Shown: piece after piece, positions 53,401 through 64,000 of the stretch
Numbering within the stretch: the stretch's first letter is position 1
Layout: each line of letters opens with the position of its first letter
Assembly (NCBI GenBank): GCA_019155185.1
Contig: CM032795.1
Coordinates: 21,583,295 to 21,647,294, forward strand
Length of the DNA: 64,000 nt
Direction: 5' to 3'
Origin: Beaufortia kweichowensis
Lineage: Eukaryota; Chordata; Actinopteri; Cypriniformes; Gastromyzontidae
The notes under the pieces: model-generated
Seen by the model: the letters and a program-made list of their open reading frames with translations, nothing else
Databases searched by the model: none
Told to the model about the DNA's origin: nothing
Program-made: the position numbers and the translations under genes

Positions 53401-55806
53401 CTCTGCCATATGCCACAACATTTTAAAATACTACACTAACTTCCACAAAATGATAAAATATCACTTTATTATATCTGAGCTGATGGTAGAAGTTCATTTC
53501 TATGTCTGTTGGTAATGTTTATAATGACTACAAAGGCCAAATAAACACATAACACGGCTTTTTTTCTTTGTTTTGTCAGCTGCACGTGGAAGAATCAGTG
53601 CTTTTTTTACTGTAAATAGAAGAGCTCAGTTCTTTAAGAAAAATCTATGTACACCAAAAAAAGTCTTGATTCCATCTTGAATTCGTCCGTCTTTAAACAA
53701 CAGTCAAATTCATCTTTCAGCTCTTTTAAGATCACTGCACCAGAAACATTTATGTGTAAAACGCAGGTTCCCTTTAAGAGATAGACGTAAAACCTGATTG
53801 TGTAACATTCCTGTAAACCTTCACCCTGCTAAAGTCTGTTTGGTTGTTTTCCCTACGGACGGCCCGTTTTATCAGAACTTCCCGAAAAGCACCATGAATT
53901 GGAAGGTCCCGCTGAGAGCAAACACACTTATCACAAGGATGTCTGAAGCAATTTTACACACTCGGACATGCAAATACACAGCTATTGCATCTATGTGATA
54001 TACACAAACTTGGGGCTGTCGTACTTTTTACAGTTGTCATATCTACAGATGAGAAGATAAAGTCAGAGACACTATTAACTCTACAGGCAACAGAATAATA
54101 TAAAAACAGTGTTTTACATGATTTACAGCACATTACATTGATATAAAGTAATATATAACAACAGTGTAATGTTTTCCATCTGTGAGATGTGTTACTTCTC
54201 ATGTGGTTCTCCTAAAATAAACAAGTGTGCAACAATTCACATGACTGGCCTTGCTAGCATATCCACATCTTTGTTTTATACTGGATTATGGAAAAGGGTT
54301 TCTGTTTACAATCGAAAACAAAAAAAAAAAAACTATAGACCACAAAATGACTCCTATAATTTTGTTTGTAAATAAAGAGCTAAAAACTCTAAAACTACAC
54401 AAAAAGGTCAGCCAATGTGTCTTTTTTGGAGACAAGCGTGGGCAATAACATGCAGATAAAAATGTATGACATTTCATCATAAAGCTGAGCATCTTAAACT
54501 TAAACTTTTCAAACAGCACTGAAGACATTTCTATCCATGCTGGACTCTTATTGGCTGCTTTTTATTCATTAAAATGTAATCCTTTTCAAAAATATTTTTT
54601 TAATAAAATTGTAGTTTTTCAATGAAAGAAACCGATTATACTTTTGTCTACAAAAGTTATTTTAAACATTGAAATCTACACCTTCGGATTAGAAGATTTT
54701 TTAAGATCGTGAGAAACATTTTTGTCAATTGTGTCTAAACTTCTAACAGGTACTGTACACAAACATATATATATATTAGTGAAAATGTACACAACATTAC
54801 TGAAATACAATAAAACAGTCACCAATCATGACTGCTAAAGCACACTATTAAGTGGTCATGTTTGAGGGTGTACCCTACAGCTGTACATTAATGGCATGTC
54901 ATAAATCAATCACACTGAGTTCAAAGGTTACAAAAATCAAAGTTGAATCTTGACTGATGACAGCCACTGATTTCTTACCCTACAGGCCATCAAGAAAAAC
55001 AAACCTAACAACAGATCACTTAACTGGAATCATAAACTGCATACTTATGTGAAAAAATACAATATTTATGGACATCTTTTATTTTTATACAGGGGATGTA
55101 TTGTCGGTTGGCTAAAGAAGCTATTAAACTAATACAATATTCTAGACTTAACTGATCTGATTAAAGTCGAGATTAAAGTCGCATATATTCATTAAACGAC
55201 GCGTAAAATGATCATTTTATTAAAATAAAGAGAGTCGATACTGTGATACAGAGCTCATTCACTCATTAGCACCGTTAGCATTAGCTGCTATTGCTCTATG
55301 TTTCTGCTTATTTAACAAAAACTACATGCAAAAATAACTAATAAATAACATAATTTATTTTTTGTATATTTATGTTTGCGTTTAACCAAGACAGACCGGA
55401 TATTGTGTCATAAAAGACCATAAATACGAGCCAGTTATTTTTAAAGATTTACAGTCAGTCAGCGGCCCGACGCGTCATAAAACCCTCACGAGCTCCCTAC
55501 ATAGACAGCACCACAAGTTGCTTTCAAAGAGAACAAAATATCTGAAACACCCGAATCGAATGTGTCTAGGCAGGGAACGTCACTAGGTTTTGAGACGCGA
55601 CCCTGTCTGTCTCACCTGGACGAGAAGACTTTGGAGCAACTGAACCAGCTGCTCACGTCGCAAGCGGCGCGGTAACTGGCGTCGCGGGACTTTTCCCTCT
55701 CCACATGGAACGCGTACAGGGACAACAGGATCCCTAAGAGACATACGAGCAGCCGGACTATCCTCTCCCAGCGAGGGGTGTTCACTCGCAAGACGGGCGC
55801 CGCCAT
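50478..55806 (-). CDS. vkorc1l1: Vitamin K epoxide reductase complex subunit 1-like 1
   Basis: ER-membrane quinone reductase that recycles vitamin K and supports antioxidant function. Exons (minus strand): 55806-55616, 52685-52576, 50704-50478; 528 bp, 175 aa (human 176). Start ATG at 55806 follows a GC-rich leader; stop TAA. Four hydrophobic segments are expected; the first is clear (LLVCLLGILLSLYAFHV). The redox CxxC is Cys138-Ile-Ile-Cys141, followed by TTYAL with the Tyr of the warfarin-binding TYA motif. The luminal loop cysteines Cys49 and Cys57 are present. The loop after exon 1 (WGRGFGLLGSIFG) and the human-like N-terminus (MAAPVLRVNTPRWERIVRL) separate it from VKORC1. Introns are 1.9 and 2.9 kb and hold nothing recognisable beyond the 61-bp repeat. 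It diverges from the NUPR gene and converges on gusb. Confidence 0.97.
50791..50851. repeat. Exact 61-bp dispersed repeat, copy 2
   Basis: Partner of 49253-49313, 1.5 kb away, inside vkorc1l1 intron 2. Confidence 0.95.
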
Positions 55807-55994
55807 TTTTTCCCCGGCCTTTGCACGAGCGCGCGCAGCCTCCCCAGGCTCGACTGTTGGGCGCGCGGCGGGAACAGGGCTGGGCGGGCGACGTGGAAAA
55901 GCGACGGGACGTGTCATACCGAGGGGGCGTGACCAGTGAGAGGAGGCTCGTTTGTTCCGTGGGCGTGGTCCGTGGTTTGACGGAGGGCGTGGTC
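55801..55994 (-). promoter_or_regulatory. vkorc1l1: vkorc1l1 CpG-rich promoter with YY1 and GC/CACC-box motifs
   Basis: On the minus strand the start codon sits in AAAAAATGGCGGC, a match to the YY1 core that often overlaps initiation sites. Upstream, three GGGCGTG(G/A)(T/C)C boxes on the plus strand (55925-55934, 55961-55970, 55985-55994) look like SP/KLF sites. There is no TATA box. Function is inferred from motifs. Confidence 0.55.
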
Positions 55995-56034
55995 AGCGGA
56001 CGTCTCGCCATTCTTGGGTCAGTGGGGGCCTGAC

Positions 56035-57480
56035 ATGTCGTCAAATTTGATTTATTTCTCTGTCCTCCCTCATAGAAAATGTAGTAAATATTGTAAATAA
56101 TATCTATTCCATCAGTAGGTTAACATAAATGATGCACTTAACTCACTAGTTTATCTAATTGGATAGCTAATAGTTATGTAATACAAATGTAAAATCTGTA
56201 AGATGTAAACCTTAAAATATATAATTTATAAATATAATTTAAAATAATATATAAGTTTCAGATGCATAAAGCACTTAGACTTTGCTTTTTACATTACACT
56301 GATATTATACAGCTTAAAAAATTAAAACCATATGGAAGGGATAACAGTTATATTTATATTATGATATATTAATGATATTTTTACTTTGATTTGTGCTGTA
56401 TACACTGGATTAATATCAATTGCCACTGTTACAATTTTCTCATTGTTTTAAATTCAATGTTATGACTTATTCTTTTACCGAAACGATTTTCTTAAAATAT
56501 CTTTCTTAGGAGGCCAAAACAATTCCGGGTCATCTAATTCAATTGGATAAACTGAATGCATTTCAGACCTTTAAAACATCTTGAGGTCAAGTCAAAAGTT
56601 GTTTTGATGAGGCCCTTAATATTGAATTATGACTCTTTATTACCTGTGGATTAATCATTATAGAAACCCATGCTTTGGCAAATAACAGACATTACACTAA
56701 GTACACTGACACAAGAAGATATTTTGCAAAACACTGGTTACCGGCACCCATTGACTTCCATTGTACCTTGTGTCCATACTATGAAAGTGAATGGTTGCCG
56801 GTAACCAGCGTTTTGCAAAATATATTTTTCTTTGTCATACAGGTTTGACATGATATGAGGGTAAGTAAAAAAGAAAGAATGTTTATTTTGGGTGAACTAT
56901 CCCTTTAAACAGTATGTATTGAGAGCACAGTGCCATGCTCATGCCTGCATTGATTTAATACATATGTGCTGTGCTTTGGTTTGGTTTTGTGAGTTGGTTT
57001 ACTCTCATAAAAAATAAACATCCCCTCTTAAGCATACACTGTGTGCTACAGTAAAATGCATCATAAGCTGGTACTTATCTCATTAGTGTCATATCTGTGG
57101 TTTAAGTCTGGTGTGTTTTATCCCATCAATTTTCCCAATTTCTGAATATAATTGTGCTACATAAAATACATAAAAAATCAATAAACAACAACAAGCATAT
57201 TGTTGCTGTAGATTTGTGACATTCACGTTTCTTGACAATTTGTTGGCCTATGACAAACCTTGTGAGATGTTTGGTCACCCCACCCATAAACCTTTTGTTT
57301 TTGTTATAGACATAATTAAAAAATGATTATGTATCCAAGAATTATAATTTACACAAGAAAACAAAAAAAACAAATGGATTCATTTTTTACAGAATTACAA
57401 AAAACAGGAAAACATCATGTGTTTGTGATGTGAAATCTGTGTTGTACATGTTTAATGCACAAAATTAAAGGCCATGCGGA
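56035..57480. other. Intergenic DNA between vkorc1l1 and the NUPR gene
   Basis: AT-rich spacer between divergent genes. Apart from one hairpin-type MITE (56719-56907) I see nothing of note. Confidence 0.6.
56719..56907. mobile_element. Palindromic MITE with long internal hairpin
   Basis: ATTTTGCAAAACACTGGTTA and the following CCGGCACCCATTGACTTCCA pair, with some mismatches, with AGTGAATGGTTGCCGGTAAC and CAGCGTTTTGCAAAATAT (56786-56822). The right end is TTTTGGGTGAACTATCCCTT. This is the standard structure of a very common cyprinid MITE. The left GGGATAGTTC end is not recognisable. Confidence 0.8.
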
Positions 57481-57511
57481 ACTACTCTCATTTACATAAT
57501 GGCGAAATGAA

Positions 57512-57596
57512 CCAATCACACGAACAGCCCTAACATAACAGTCACACAATAACAGATCGCTCAGCCAATCAGAGGAGAAGCTTGAGTAAACACGTG
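57512..57596 (+). promoter_or_regulatory. Upstream control elements of the NUPR gene
   Basis: Two CCAAT boxes (57512-57516 and 57565-57569) and a palindromic E-box CACGTG (57591-57596, read as ACACGTGACC) lie 90-180 bp before the ATG. CACGTGAC is the form bound by USF and MiT/TFE factors. A TTTTAAAAG just downstream may act as a weak TATA box. Confidence 0.5.
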
Positions 57597-57689
57597 ACCG
57601 AAAGGTTTTAAAAGACATCAGCGTTGTTTACTCACAGAAGAAAAGCGCAGACAGCTGTTTGAACTGAAGACATTATCAATCTTATAAAT

Positions 57690-57920
57690 ATGGCGACTGA
57701 TTTCGACAGATTTGTGTCCTTTGAAGAGGCTCATTACGATCAGTATGATTATTATAATCTGGAGGAATATTCCTGCCATGCTGGAGGAAAAGGCAGAACT
57801 AAGAGAGAGATTGGGCTAAACACAAATCGCCATTGCCCTGCAGGACACGAAAGAAAAATCACGGAAAAACTGCAAAACAGTGAAATGAAACGCAGAAGAA
57901 CCAAAAGCTCATCATCTTGA
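57690..57920 (+). CDS. nupr1b: Nuclear protein 1/2 family (p8, stress-response regulator)
   Basis: Small, basic, largely disordered chromatin-associated stress protein of the HMG-like p8 family. The whole coding region (76 aa) is in one exon. The N-terminal part is acidic and aromatic (SFEEAHYDQYDYYNLEEY). The family core follows: GKGRTKRE, then NTNRHCPAGHERKITEKLQN, then a basic tail MKRRRTK that should act as nuclear localisation signal. The SFEE..YD..DYY pattern resembles both fish Nupr1 and mammalian NUPR2. Location next to vkorc1l1 and gusb fits human NUPR2, which like those genes is on chromosome 7. The family is certain, the paralogue name is not. A GT-AG intron probably lies in the 3'UTR, with the donor only about 14 bases after the stop (57935) and the acceptor before 58298. 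Confidence 0.9.
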   Translation: MATDFDRFVSFEEAHYDQYDYYNLEEYSCHAGGKGRTKREIGLNTNRHCPAGHERKITEKLQNSEMKRRRTKSSSS

Positions 57921-58297
57921 GACAATACATGTAGGTATGATCGATATTTGTGTGTTTTAATGGTATTTTCACTGTATTGCGTTTGCCAATGTCAAGGCAA
58001 GTCCTTTACAGTTCCCATTTTATGTCATCATTGGATTGCATATTAATATAATTATATGTTGCATTGTTTCAAAGAAGCTTTACAGAAAAATACATTGGTA
58101 GCACTAAAGATATAATACAAACAATAGAAATAACAAAAAGAAATGATTGAAAAACTGCTACTAACCACAAAAATAATCCTTTAGAGATGCAAATATAGTT
58201 AAATGTATTTTATGTAAGAATACATAACTTCCGTCTGTAATGCTTCTGTAAAAACGACGAATGCACATTGTCAGTACACGTTTTTTGTGCATTTCAG

Positions 58298-58600
58298 ATA
58301 TTCAGAGAAGGACGAGAGATGCCGGATCCAGGTCCGAATGTTTGTTTTGCCTTTTTCTTGACCCACTTCACGAAACACGATAAACACGAGCGATGTCATT
58401 TGAGCGCGATGCGCGCATGCGCACCTGTTCTGCGGCTGCTGTCACGTGATCCGCTTGTTGTCAGATGTGTTGACATGACTAGCTTGTTTGGTGCTTTTTT
58501 TTAAATGTTCTGTACACATGTCACTTTTTAAACGTGTTGAACTGAAGAAATTGTGAAAACAAATCTGTATAATGATAAATAAATGAGCATAATAATAATT
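58298..58600 (+). other. Probable 3'UTR exon of the NUPR gene
   Basis: Starts after TTTTTTGTGCATTTCAG with ATATTCAGAGAAGG and reaches AATAAA at 58578-58583. The middle is unusually GC-rich (CGCGATGCGCGCATGCGCAC). The exon is inferred from the splice signals and gene structure in related species; no transcript evidence was available. Confidence 0.5.
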
Positions 58601-60178
58601 CGGTGTTGTTGTGTCTTTACTTATCCAAATGATCCACACACATTTATGCATATATACATTTTCATACCATTCTTGCCATTATTTCCTTTGCATATGTAAG
58701 TGGCTGTAAAACAAAGAATACCAGTTTTCTCCATAAAAATGACAGGAAAAACATTGACAAAATGTAAATCTAAAGTATTTGAAAAACATTTTAATGGGTA
58801 GGTGTGGTCCATTACACTTTATAAACCACTTCATAAACTAAGATTCAGTAAGTAATTCGGTTTTTTATGCTGACAAATAAATCTCCATGAATAAACTATT
58901 ATCTATGACACAAGTTCATTTAAGTTCATCTTCAGATGGTTTTAAAAAGAATAAGATCAAGCAGACAGACTTTGTAATATTGTGGGAATTGGTTATATTC
59001 ACAAAGAAAAGATGTCTTCTTGCTCATGCTGTAAAGAAAATAATTTATACTAATATTAAACATGTGCACTGGTACATTTTTTGTACCATAAAAAACCTGA
59101 GTGATCGCATTATATCCTTCCAGTTTCATGCACTACATACATATCATATCAGGTATATAAATCTATAAATACATGTGGTCTCAGATATGATATTCATAGT
59201 GAAGCAAACAAGGCAGTATTTGATCAACTTCTGCCTCCTGTAATACAAAGTGGCATGCATTATACTATTATGGGTAATACTCGTTTATCCATCTAGTGTA
59301 TTTTAGCTATTACTAAACAATCATATCTAGGTCAGATTGCCATAATATCTTGACTTGGCACAGAAATTTGGACTAAAATATGTTGTTTTACAATAAACAG
59401 TTTCAGCTTTGTTTCCACATGCTATATTTATCATCTATTTGCTTTAGCATTGTATTTCTATAACACTTAATTAATCACATAATTCTAGAAGAAATTTTCA
59501 TTTTTAACAATCTAATGGTAATAGTAAACTATTATGTGAATTGAAACATTCATTTGTGCATTTTACAATATCAACACAAACCCTCATTATCAACACTCAC
59601 ATTGACATTTCTGTGTGAGATTTATACAGACCGCAGCTTCATTCACTCGTCTTTGCTTTAGTCTCTATCCGGTCAAATAAAACTTGTTTTGAACGTATGA
59701 CTTCTGTACTAATCTGGTTTTAAGAAACATGCAAACATTCATTAATAAAAGCTCTTCAACTGTATGTAAAAGTACTGCAGAAACAGTCGTGACATCTTTA
59801 GATTCATAGCAAGTAGAAACGATTTGTTCACACTTAGAAAAGTTTTAGTTAATAAAGCTCTCAATTACCCAAACTGCTTAAACTCTTTAGCAAAACTGTC
59901 AGACATGTTGCATATTTGCACAAAATATGTTTGCGCAGTCCTTAAAAATCCTCAAAAACAAAGTCCAAACAATCTGTATATTGTCACTGCAGGAACACAA
60001 AAATCAACATGTTAACAAAATTCACACTGTGAAAAACTGTTGTCTAAGGCTAGAATGAGTTCTTCTTGTCATGCAGTCTGTTATAAATATTCAGGAATAA
60101 TAAATCTGACGTCTTAACGTGTCCTCAAGTCTAAAGCTTGATCAAGCTCAACATTATCAGCCTCCAGTGATCGTAGGG
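58601..60178. other. Convergent spacer between the NUPR gene and dhx33
   Basis: AT-rich and without recognisable exons. The part nearest 60178 should be the dhx33 3'UTR (minus strand). Confidence 0.5.
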
Positions 60179-63100
60179 TTAACTCTTGGTGGCGCGAAGC
60201 TTACGACGGAAATACTCCGGCGCGGCTTCCTGTAGCCAATCAGAATCCACCAGACACAGGTCTCTCATGTAACACCGAGACGTGTGCAGAAGCTCATTAA
60301 ACGCCACGTACGCTGGTTTGGCCTGGAACAAGACGGAGGACGGGTGGATGGCCACAGTCTGCTGTGTGTCCAGAGCGACGTACGTGCCGTCCAGCTGCAG
60401 CTGTGCAGCGTTCATGAACAAACCGTGAGCCAGACAGCGACGGACATTCACCAGGTCCGACTGAGACGATTCCAGCTTCATGTTCATCTGAAGAATGACA
60501 GAAAGAATGACAAAGTTCAATTTAGTTTAGCTGATATTGCTTTAGTCACATGCTAACAAATTGTTTTTAACTTCTTTATATTGTTTTGTGCAGTATTTCT
60601 CAAACTTTAAACCAACATTAGTCACATCAGTTCAAGTACAGTAAAGTCGTGCTTGCACAAGATTTCTCCACATCAGATTTGTGTTTTGTGTGTGTACCTT
60701 GATGCAGATATCTCTGAGCTGGCCACGAACTTCTAACACAAGCCCCATGTTCCTACTGTTGACAAAGTTTTCTCGACACCATTCCTGTTGCAAAGTATGA
60801 AAATGGACACAGTGTAATATACATGATATTTTACTATAACACACTTCCATTACATTAGTATGCAAATTTTGTTGCAAAGTGGTAAACAACACAAAACAAC
60901 AAATTAAATAATGCTGCATTAGTAGCATTCTGGCTAATTCACAAATGTGTCTACAAATAAATGCACGAATAAAAGAGAATTTACCATTATGACCACGTTA
61001 TAAACAAACAGATTATCCCACGACTCGTACCTTGTTGCCACTGACTTTCTTGTAAGCCTTATAGATGTTGAGAAGGGTCATGTGGTCGCCTTCACTGGAG
61101 ATGAATTTCTTACGCACGGCGAGGACGTCGTCCCTGCGAGCGGGTGGATTGTAGAGAACCGAGTCCACCGAGAGCAGAGAGATGATGGTCAGAATCTCTT
61201 CAGCGCAGCTGAAGTCAGGAGAGATCAGGAGAGTCTACACATACACATAAAAAAATCATTAACAAAAATATTAAAAAGGAAGAAACACATTTCTGCACAT
61301 ACTTATATCAATAGCAATATTTACTCTTGAGAAAACGTGACTGTGTAAATAAATATCTTGTAAGCAAAGTTGATTTATGATACAGGTTTTTCCTGACTGT
61401 TCTGCACACCTGCCAGTAATCGTCCAGGTGTGTTAGTAGTGCACTGTTTTATTAAAAAATGCAAAATATAATTAAGTTTTGTAAAACAAAATCTTTCTTA
61501 CTTTAGAGAAGCGGGGCTCTAGGGGGAAGGAGGCCATTTTTTTTCCCAGTGGGGTTAATAACACCTTCTCATCTTTTCTGTCGACGGCCCCGAGGATGCT
61601 GAGCTGCTCCACGGCCATCCGCATCGACTCTGACCAAACACAAACATGTGGCCTTTAGTGCCCTGAGTGTTTAATCCGCTGACATGCAGAGCGATATTCC
61701 CAGATGTTCATTAGTTGTTAATCTTACCAGGTGATGGTTTAGACATGAAGTCAAAGTTAAGGACATCAGGAACTCCTAAAGCCAACAGCTGCAGTATGAC
61801 ACTGGCCAAATTACACCTGCGGTCGTCACACAACACAAACAGAATATCACCAACAGACTCACGGGTTCGAGAGACTTTATAAATGTGCAGATTTTAACTA
61901 CATGTCTGTGTTATTTCAGAATTATGAAGTTCTGCTTTACCTCTGTATCTCAGGAACGGTCATGCTGACAAAGTTGTCAAACTCTTCTTCAGTGTAAAGG
62001 CGGTAACAGGAACCTGCGTTTTCTCTCCCGGCGCGACCCGCACGCTGCCACGCCTGCGCTTTGGACACACGCTGAACGGCTAACACCTCCAGACCGCTGT
62101 CTGATTAGAACACAAACATTTACTGATTTATCCTTCTGAATGCAAACAAACAAAGATTAGTCTCTCATACATCCACGAGAGTTTTACCTGGATTGAAACG
62201 CTTGGATTTCACCATCCCAGTGTCAATCACATATTTAATACCAGAGATGGTGATGGAGGTCTCGGCTATGTTTGTTGACAGAATAACTTTTCTTGAGCCC
62301 TAGAATGTACAAAAGAAAGCGATGACTTAAAGGGACAGAATATGAAATACAGATAACTAGAGTTAGACGGGTCTGTATTGACCTTAGGCGCAGGCTGAAA
62401 GACCCTGAGCTGCTGAGCGTGAGGGAGGGAGGCGTACAGAGGAATGACCGTCATTGGTCCACAGGTATCGGGCAGGTGTTTAGAGATGTCTCGACAGGTG
62501 CGTGCCAGCGCTTCAATCTCCTCCTGCCCCGTCAGAAACACCAGGATGTCATGGGAAGGAGGAGCTTCCTTTAAAAAAAACCCCACAAACATACAGATTA
62601 AAAACTCTTTAAATAATCCTGGTTTCAACATTCATAATTGCAAAATAAAATGGCACACAGTCAGACGTCTGTAGGTGTTTTACAAATCAGAGACTCTAGA
62701 CGGGACTGACCTGATGAATCTGAAAAATAGACACAAGTGCCGCCTGCAGATAATCAGACTGAGGCTGTTTGGTGTAATAGATCTGAATGGGATGCTGTCT
62801 GCCCTCCAGATACAGAACGGGTGATTTATTGAAGTACTGAGAGAATAGATCCACATCCATTGTGGCTGACATCACTAAAACCTGAAGATAAACGACAAGC
62901 AGAGTATTACAGAAGTGTCTGCAAAGCAGCAAATGAATAATGATGCTTCAGCACCATATAAAAGCTATTTGTAGTCATAGATTTATATGCAAATATAATT
63001 TACAAAATTAGATAGCACACATAAAGTTAAATTTTACTAAAGTGTGAATAGTCTGTGTAAATTACTGCAGAAAGCTCAAACATAAATGTTCACTCAAAAG

Positions 63101-63668
63101 AGTTAGCTATAGTGGCTTTACAATCCTTTATGCAAAAAAATATTTTGTATAATCACAGAAATTCATGTTCAAACCTTCAGAGGTACTTTGTTTTGTTCTA
63201 AACGTTTGCGCTGGGCAGCTTTCACCACACCGAACAGAACATCCGTGTGTACGGTCCGCTCATGAGCTTCATCCAGAATCACCACAGTATACCGCAGTAA
63301 TAATGGATCTCCTATAGCTTCTCTTAACAACATCCCATCGGTCATAAACTTTAGCTTGGTCTCAGACGACGTGACATCTTCAAACCGCACGGTGTAGCCC
63401 ACCTGACAAATACCATCAAGGACAGAAAGTTTATGCATTTTTAATCAGAAAATATTTTCAATCAAATCATCACAAGATAAGAGTGTATGTGGTCAATGAG
63501 AACACACCAGTTTTCCCAGCTGAACTTTCTTTTCTTCTGCTACTCGACCGGCCAGAGAGATGGCAGCCACCCGGCGGGGTTGTGTTATTGCAATGATACC
63601 CTGTCGCCCGACGCCACCCTCATATAGATACTGCGGTATCTGAGTAGTTTTACCTGAGCCCGTCTCAC
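60179..63668 (-). CDS. dhx33: DEAH-box RNA helicase DHX33 (N-terminal exon outside window)
   Basis: ATP-dependent RNA helicase; in mammals it acts in nucleolar rRNA transcription, translation and innate RNA sensing. Exons on the minus strand: 63668-63508, 63402-63175, 62881-62711, 62568-62383, 62299-62188, 62100-61941, 61816-61728, 61629-61502, 61234-61031, 60784-60698, 60487-60179; about 610 residues, with about 95 missing at the N-terminus. Motifs in order: I GETGSGKTT, Ia TQPRRVAA, II DEAH, III SAT, IV FLTGQEEIEAL, V STNIAETSITI, VI QRAGRAGRE. These are followed by the winged-helix/HA2 and OB-fold regions (SLLSVDSVLYNPP, EWCRENFVNS, SSVLFQAKPAYVAFNELLH). It ends RKLRATKS. All catalytic motifs are intact and all junctions stay in frame. 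Close to human DHX33 throughout, so DHX15, DHX40 and others are excluded. Confidence 0.96.
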
Positions 63669-64000
63669 CTGCAACAGAAAAAAATGGTGTTTATTGATTA
63701 GCTGTGTTTCATCTCAATTACTTAAAGGTAAATACCTAATGAAGTGTAAAAAACCCTGTATTACTGCTGAGTAAACCCTGTACCGTCTCTAATAATTTCT
63801 ACAAATATTATTTGGAAACTAGAAAACACAAGAAAAACGTACAAACAGTGATGCTAATTAAATGGTAATAGTATAGTAAGCTGACATACAATGGTACTCA
63901 ATGCTATTCCTGCATATATTAGACTAATGATATTATTATGTCAATGATATAACTTATATGGTCCTCCGTTGATGTTACTATTGTATTCATACAGTATGAC
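63669..64000 (-). other. dhx33 first intron (partial)
   Basis: AT-rich sequence after the exon carrying GETGSGKT; the acceptor CTGTTGCAG is at 63669-63677. The first coding exon is not present before the window ends. Confidence 0.7.

Overview
The window is vertebrate nuclear DNA, almost certainly from a teleost and probably a cypriniform (carp/zebrafish/loach) fish. Genes are split into many short exons with GT-AG introns. Intergenic DNA is AT-rich and holds long GA and CA microsatellites, a Tc1/mariner relic, MITEs ending in the GGGATAGTTCA / GAACTATCCC motif, and SINE pieces with the tail TTGGATAAAAGCGTC. Six protein-coding loci could be rebuilt exon by exon; every predicted splice junction keeps frame.

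Layout, left to right: (1) 1-4452 (+), the 3' part of mtmr4, a FYVE-domain phosphoinositide phosphatase. (2) 7054-12642 (+), a first membrane-anchored carbonic anhydrase IV gene (ca4, 306 aa, 8 exons). (3) 12.8-31.5 kb, nearly 19 kb with no recognisable gene but several repeats. (4) 33595-35763 (+), a second, compact ca4 gene with identical exon phases and length. (5) 39828-45168 (+), gusb, a complete 12-exon beta-glucuronidase. (6) 45842-47126, a decayed Tc1 transposon. (7) 50478-55806 (-), vkorc1l1, three exons. (8) 57690-57920 (+), a small NUPR1/NUPR2-family gene with its whole coding region in one exon. (9) 60179-63668 (-), dhx33, a DEAH-box helicase whose first exon lies beyond the right edge.

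The most interesting structure is the history of the ca4-gusb interval. The two ca4 copies sit inside a larger tandem duplication. DNA upstream of both copies is homologous (about 6.6-7.15 kb and 33.03-33.7 kb). A decayed copy of the gusb promoter lies between the two ca4 genes (32532-32577), a second decayed copy lies 357 bp upstream of the real one (39398-39442 against 39755-39800), and homology extends left of these (31.56-32.58 kb and 38.53-39.44 kb). The ancestral unit was therefore ca4 plus the gusb promoter. Within the ca4 copies, exons 2-6 have diverged to about three-quarters protein identity, but a 367-bp tract covering the end of exon 7, intron 7, exon 8 and the early 3'UTR differs at only 2 positions, and exon 1 is identical. 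That pattern points to recent gene conversion at both ends of the gene.

The genes have no operon-like relation. They encode an endosomal lipid phosphatase, extracellular CO2/bicarbonate enzymes, a lysosomal hydrolase, an ER vitamin K reductase, a stress-induced chromatin-associated protein and a nucleolar/RNA helicase. I found no CRISPR array, complete tRNA or rRNA, and no clearly new biochemical system. The best candidates for follow-up are the promoter triplication, the gene-conversion tracts and an unidentified exon-like cluster at 36.6-37.55 kb.
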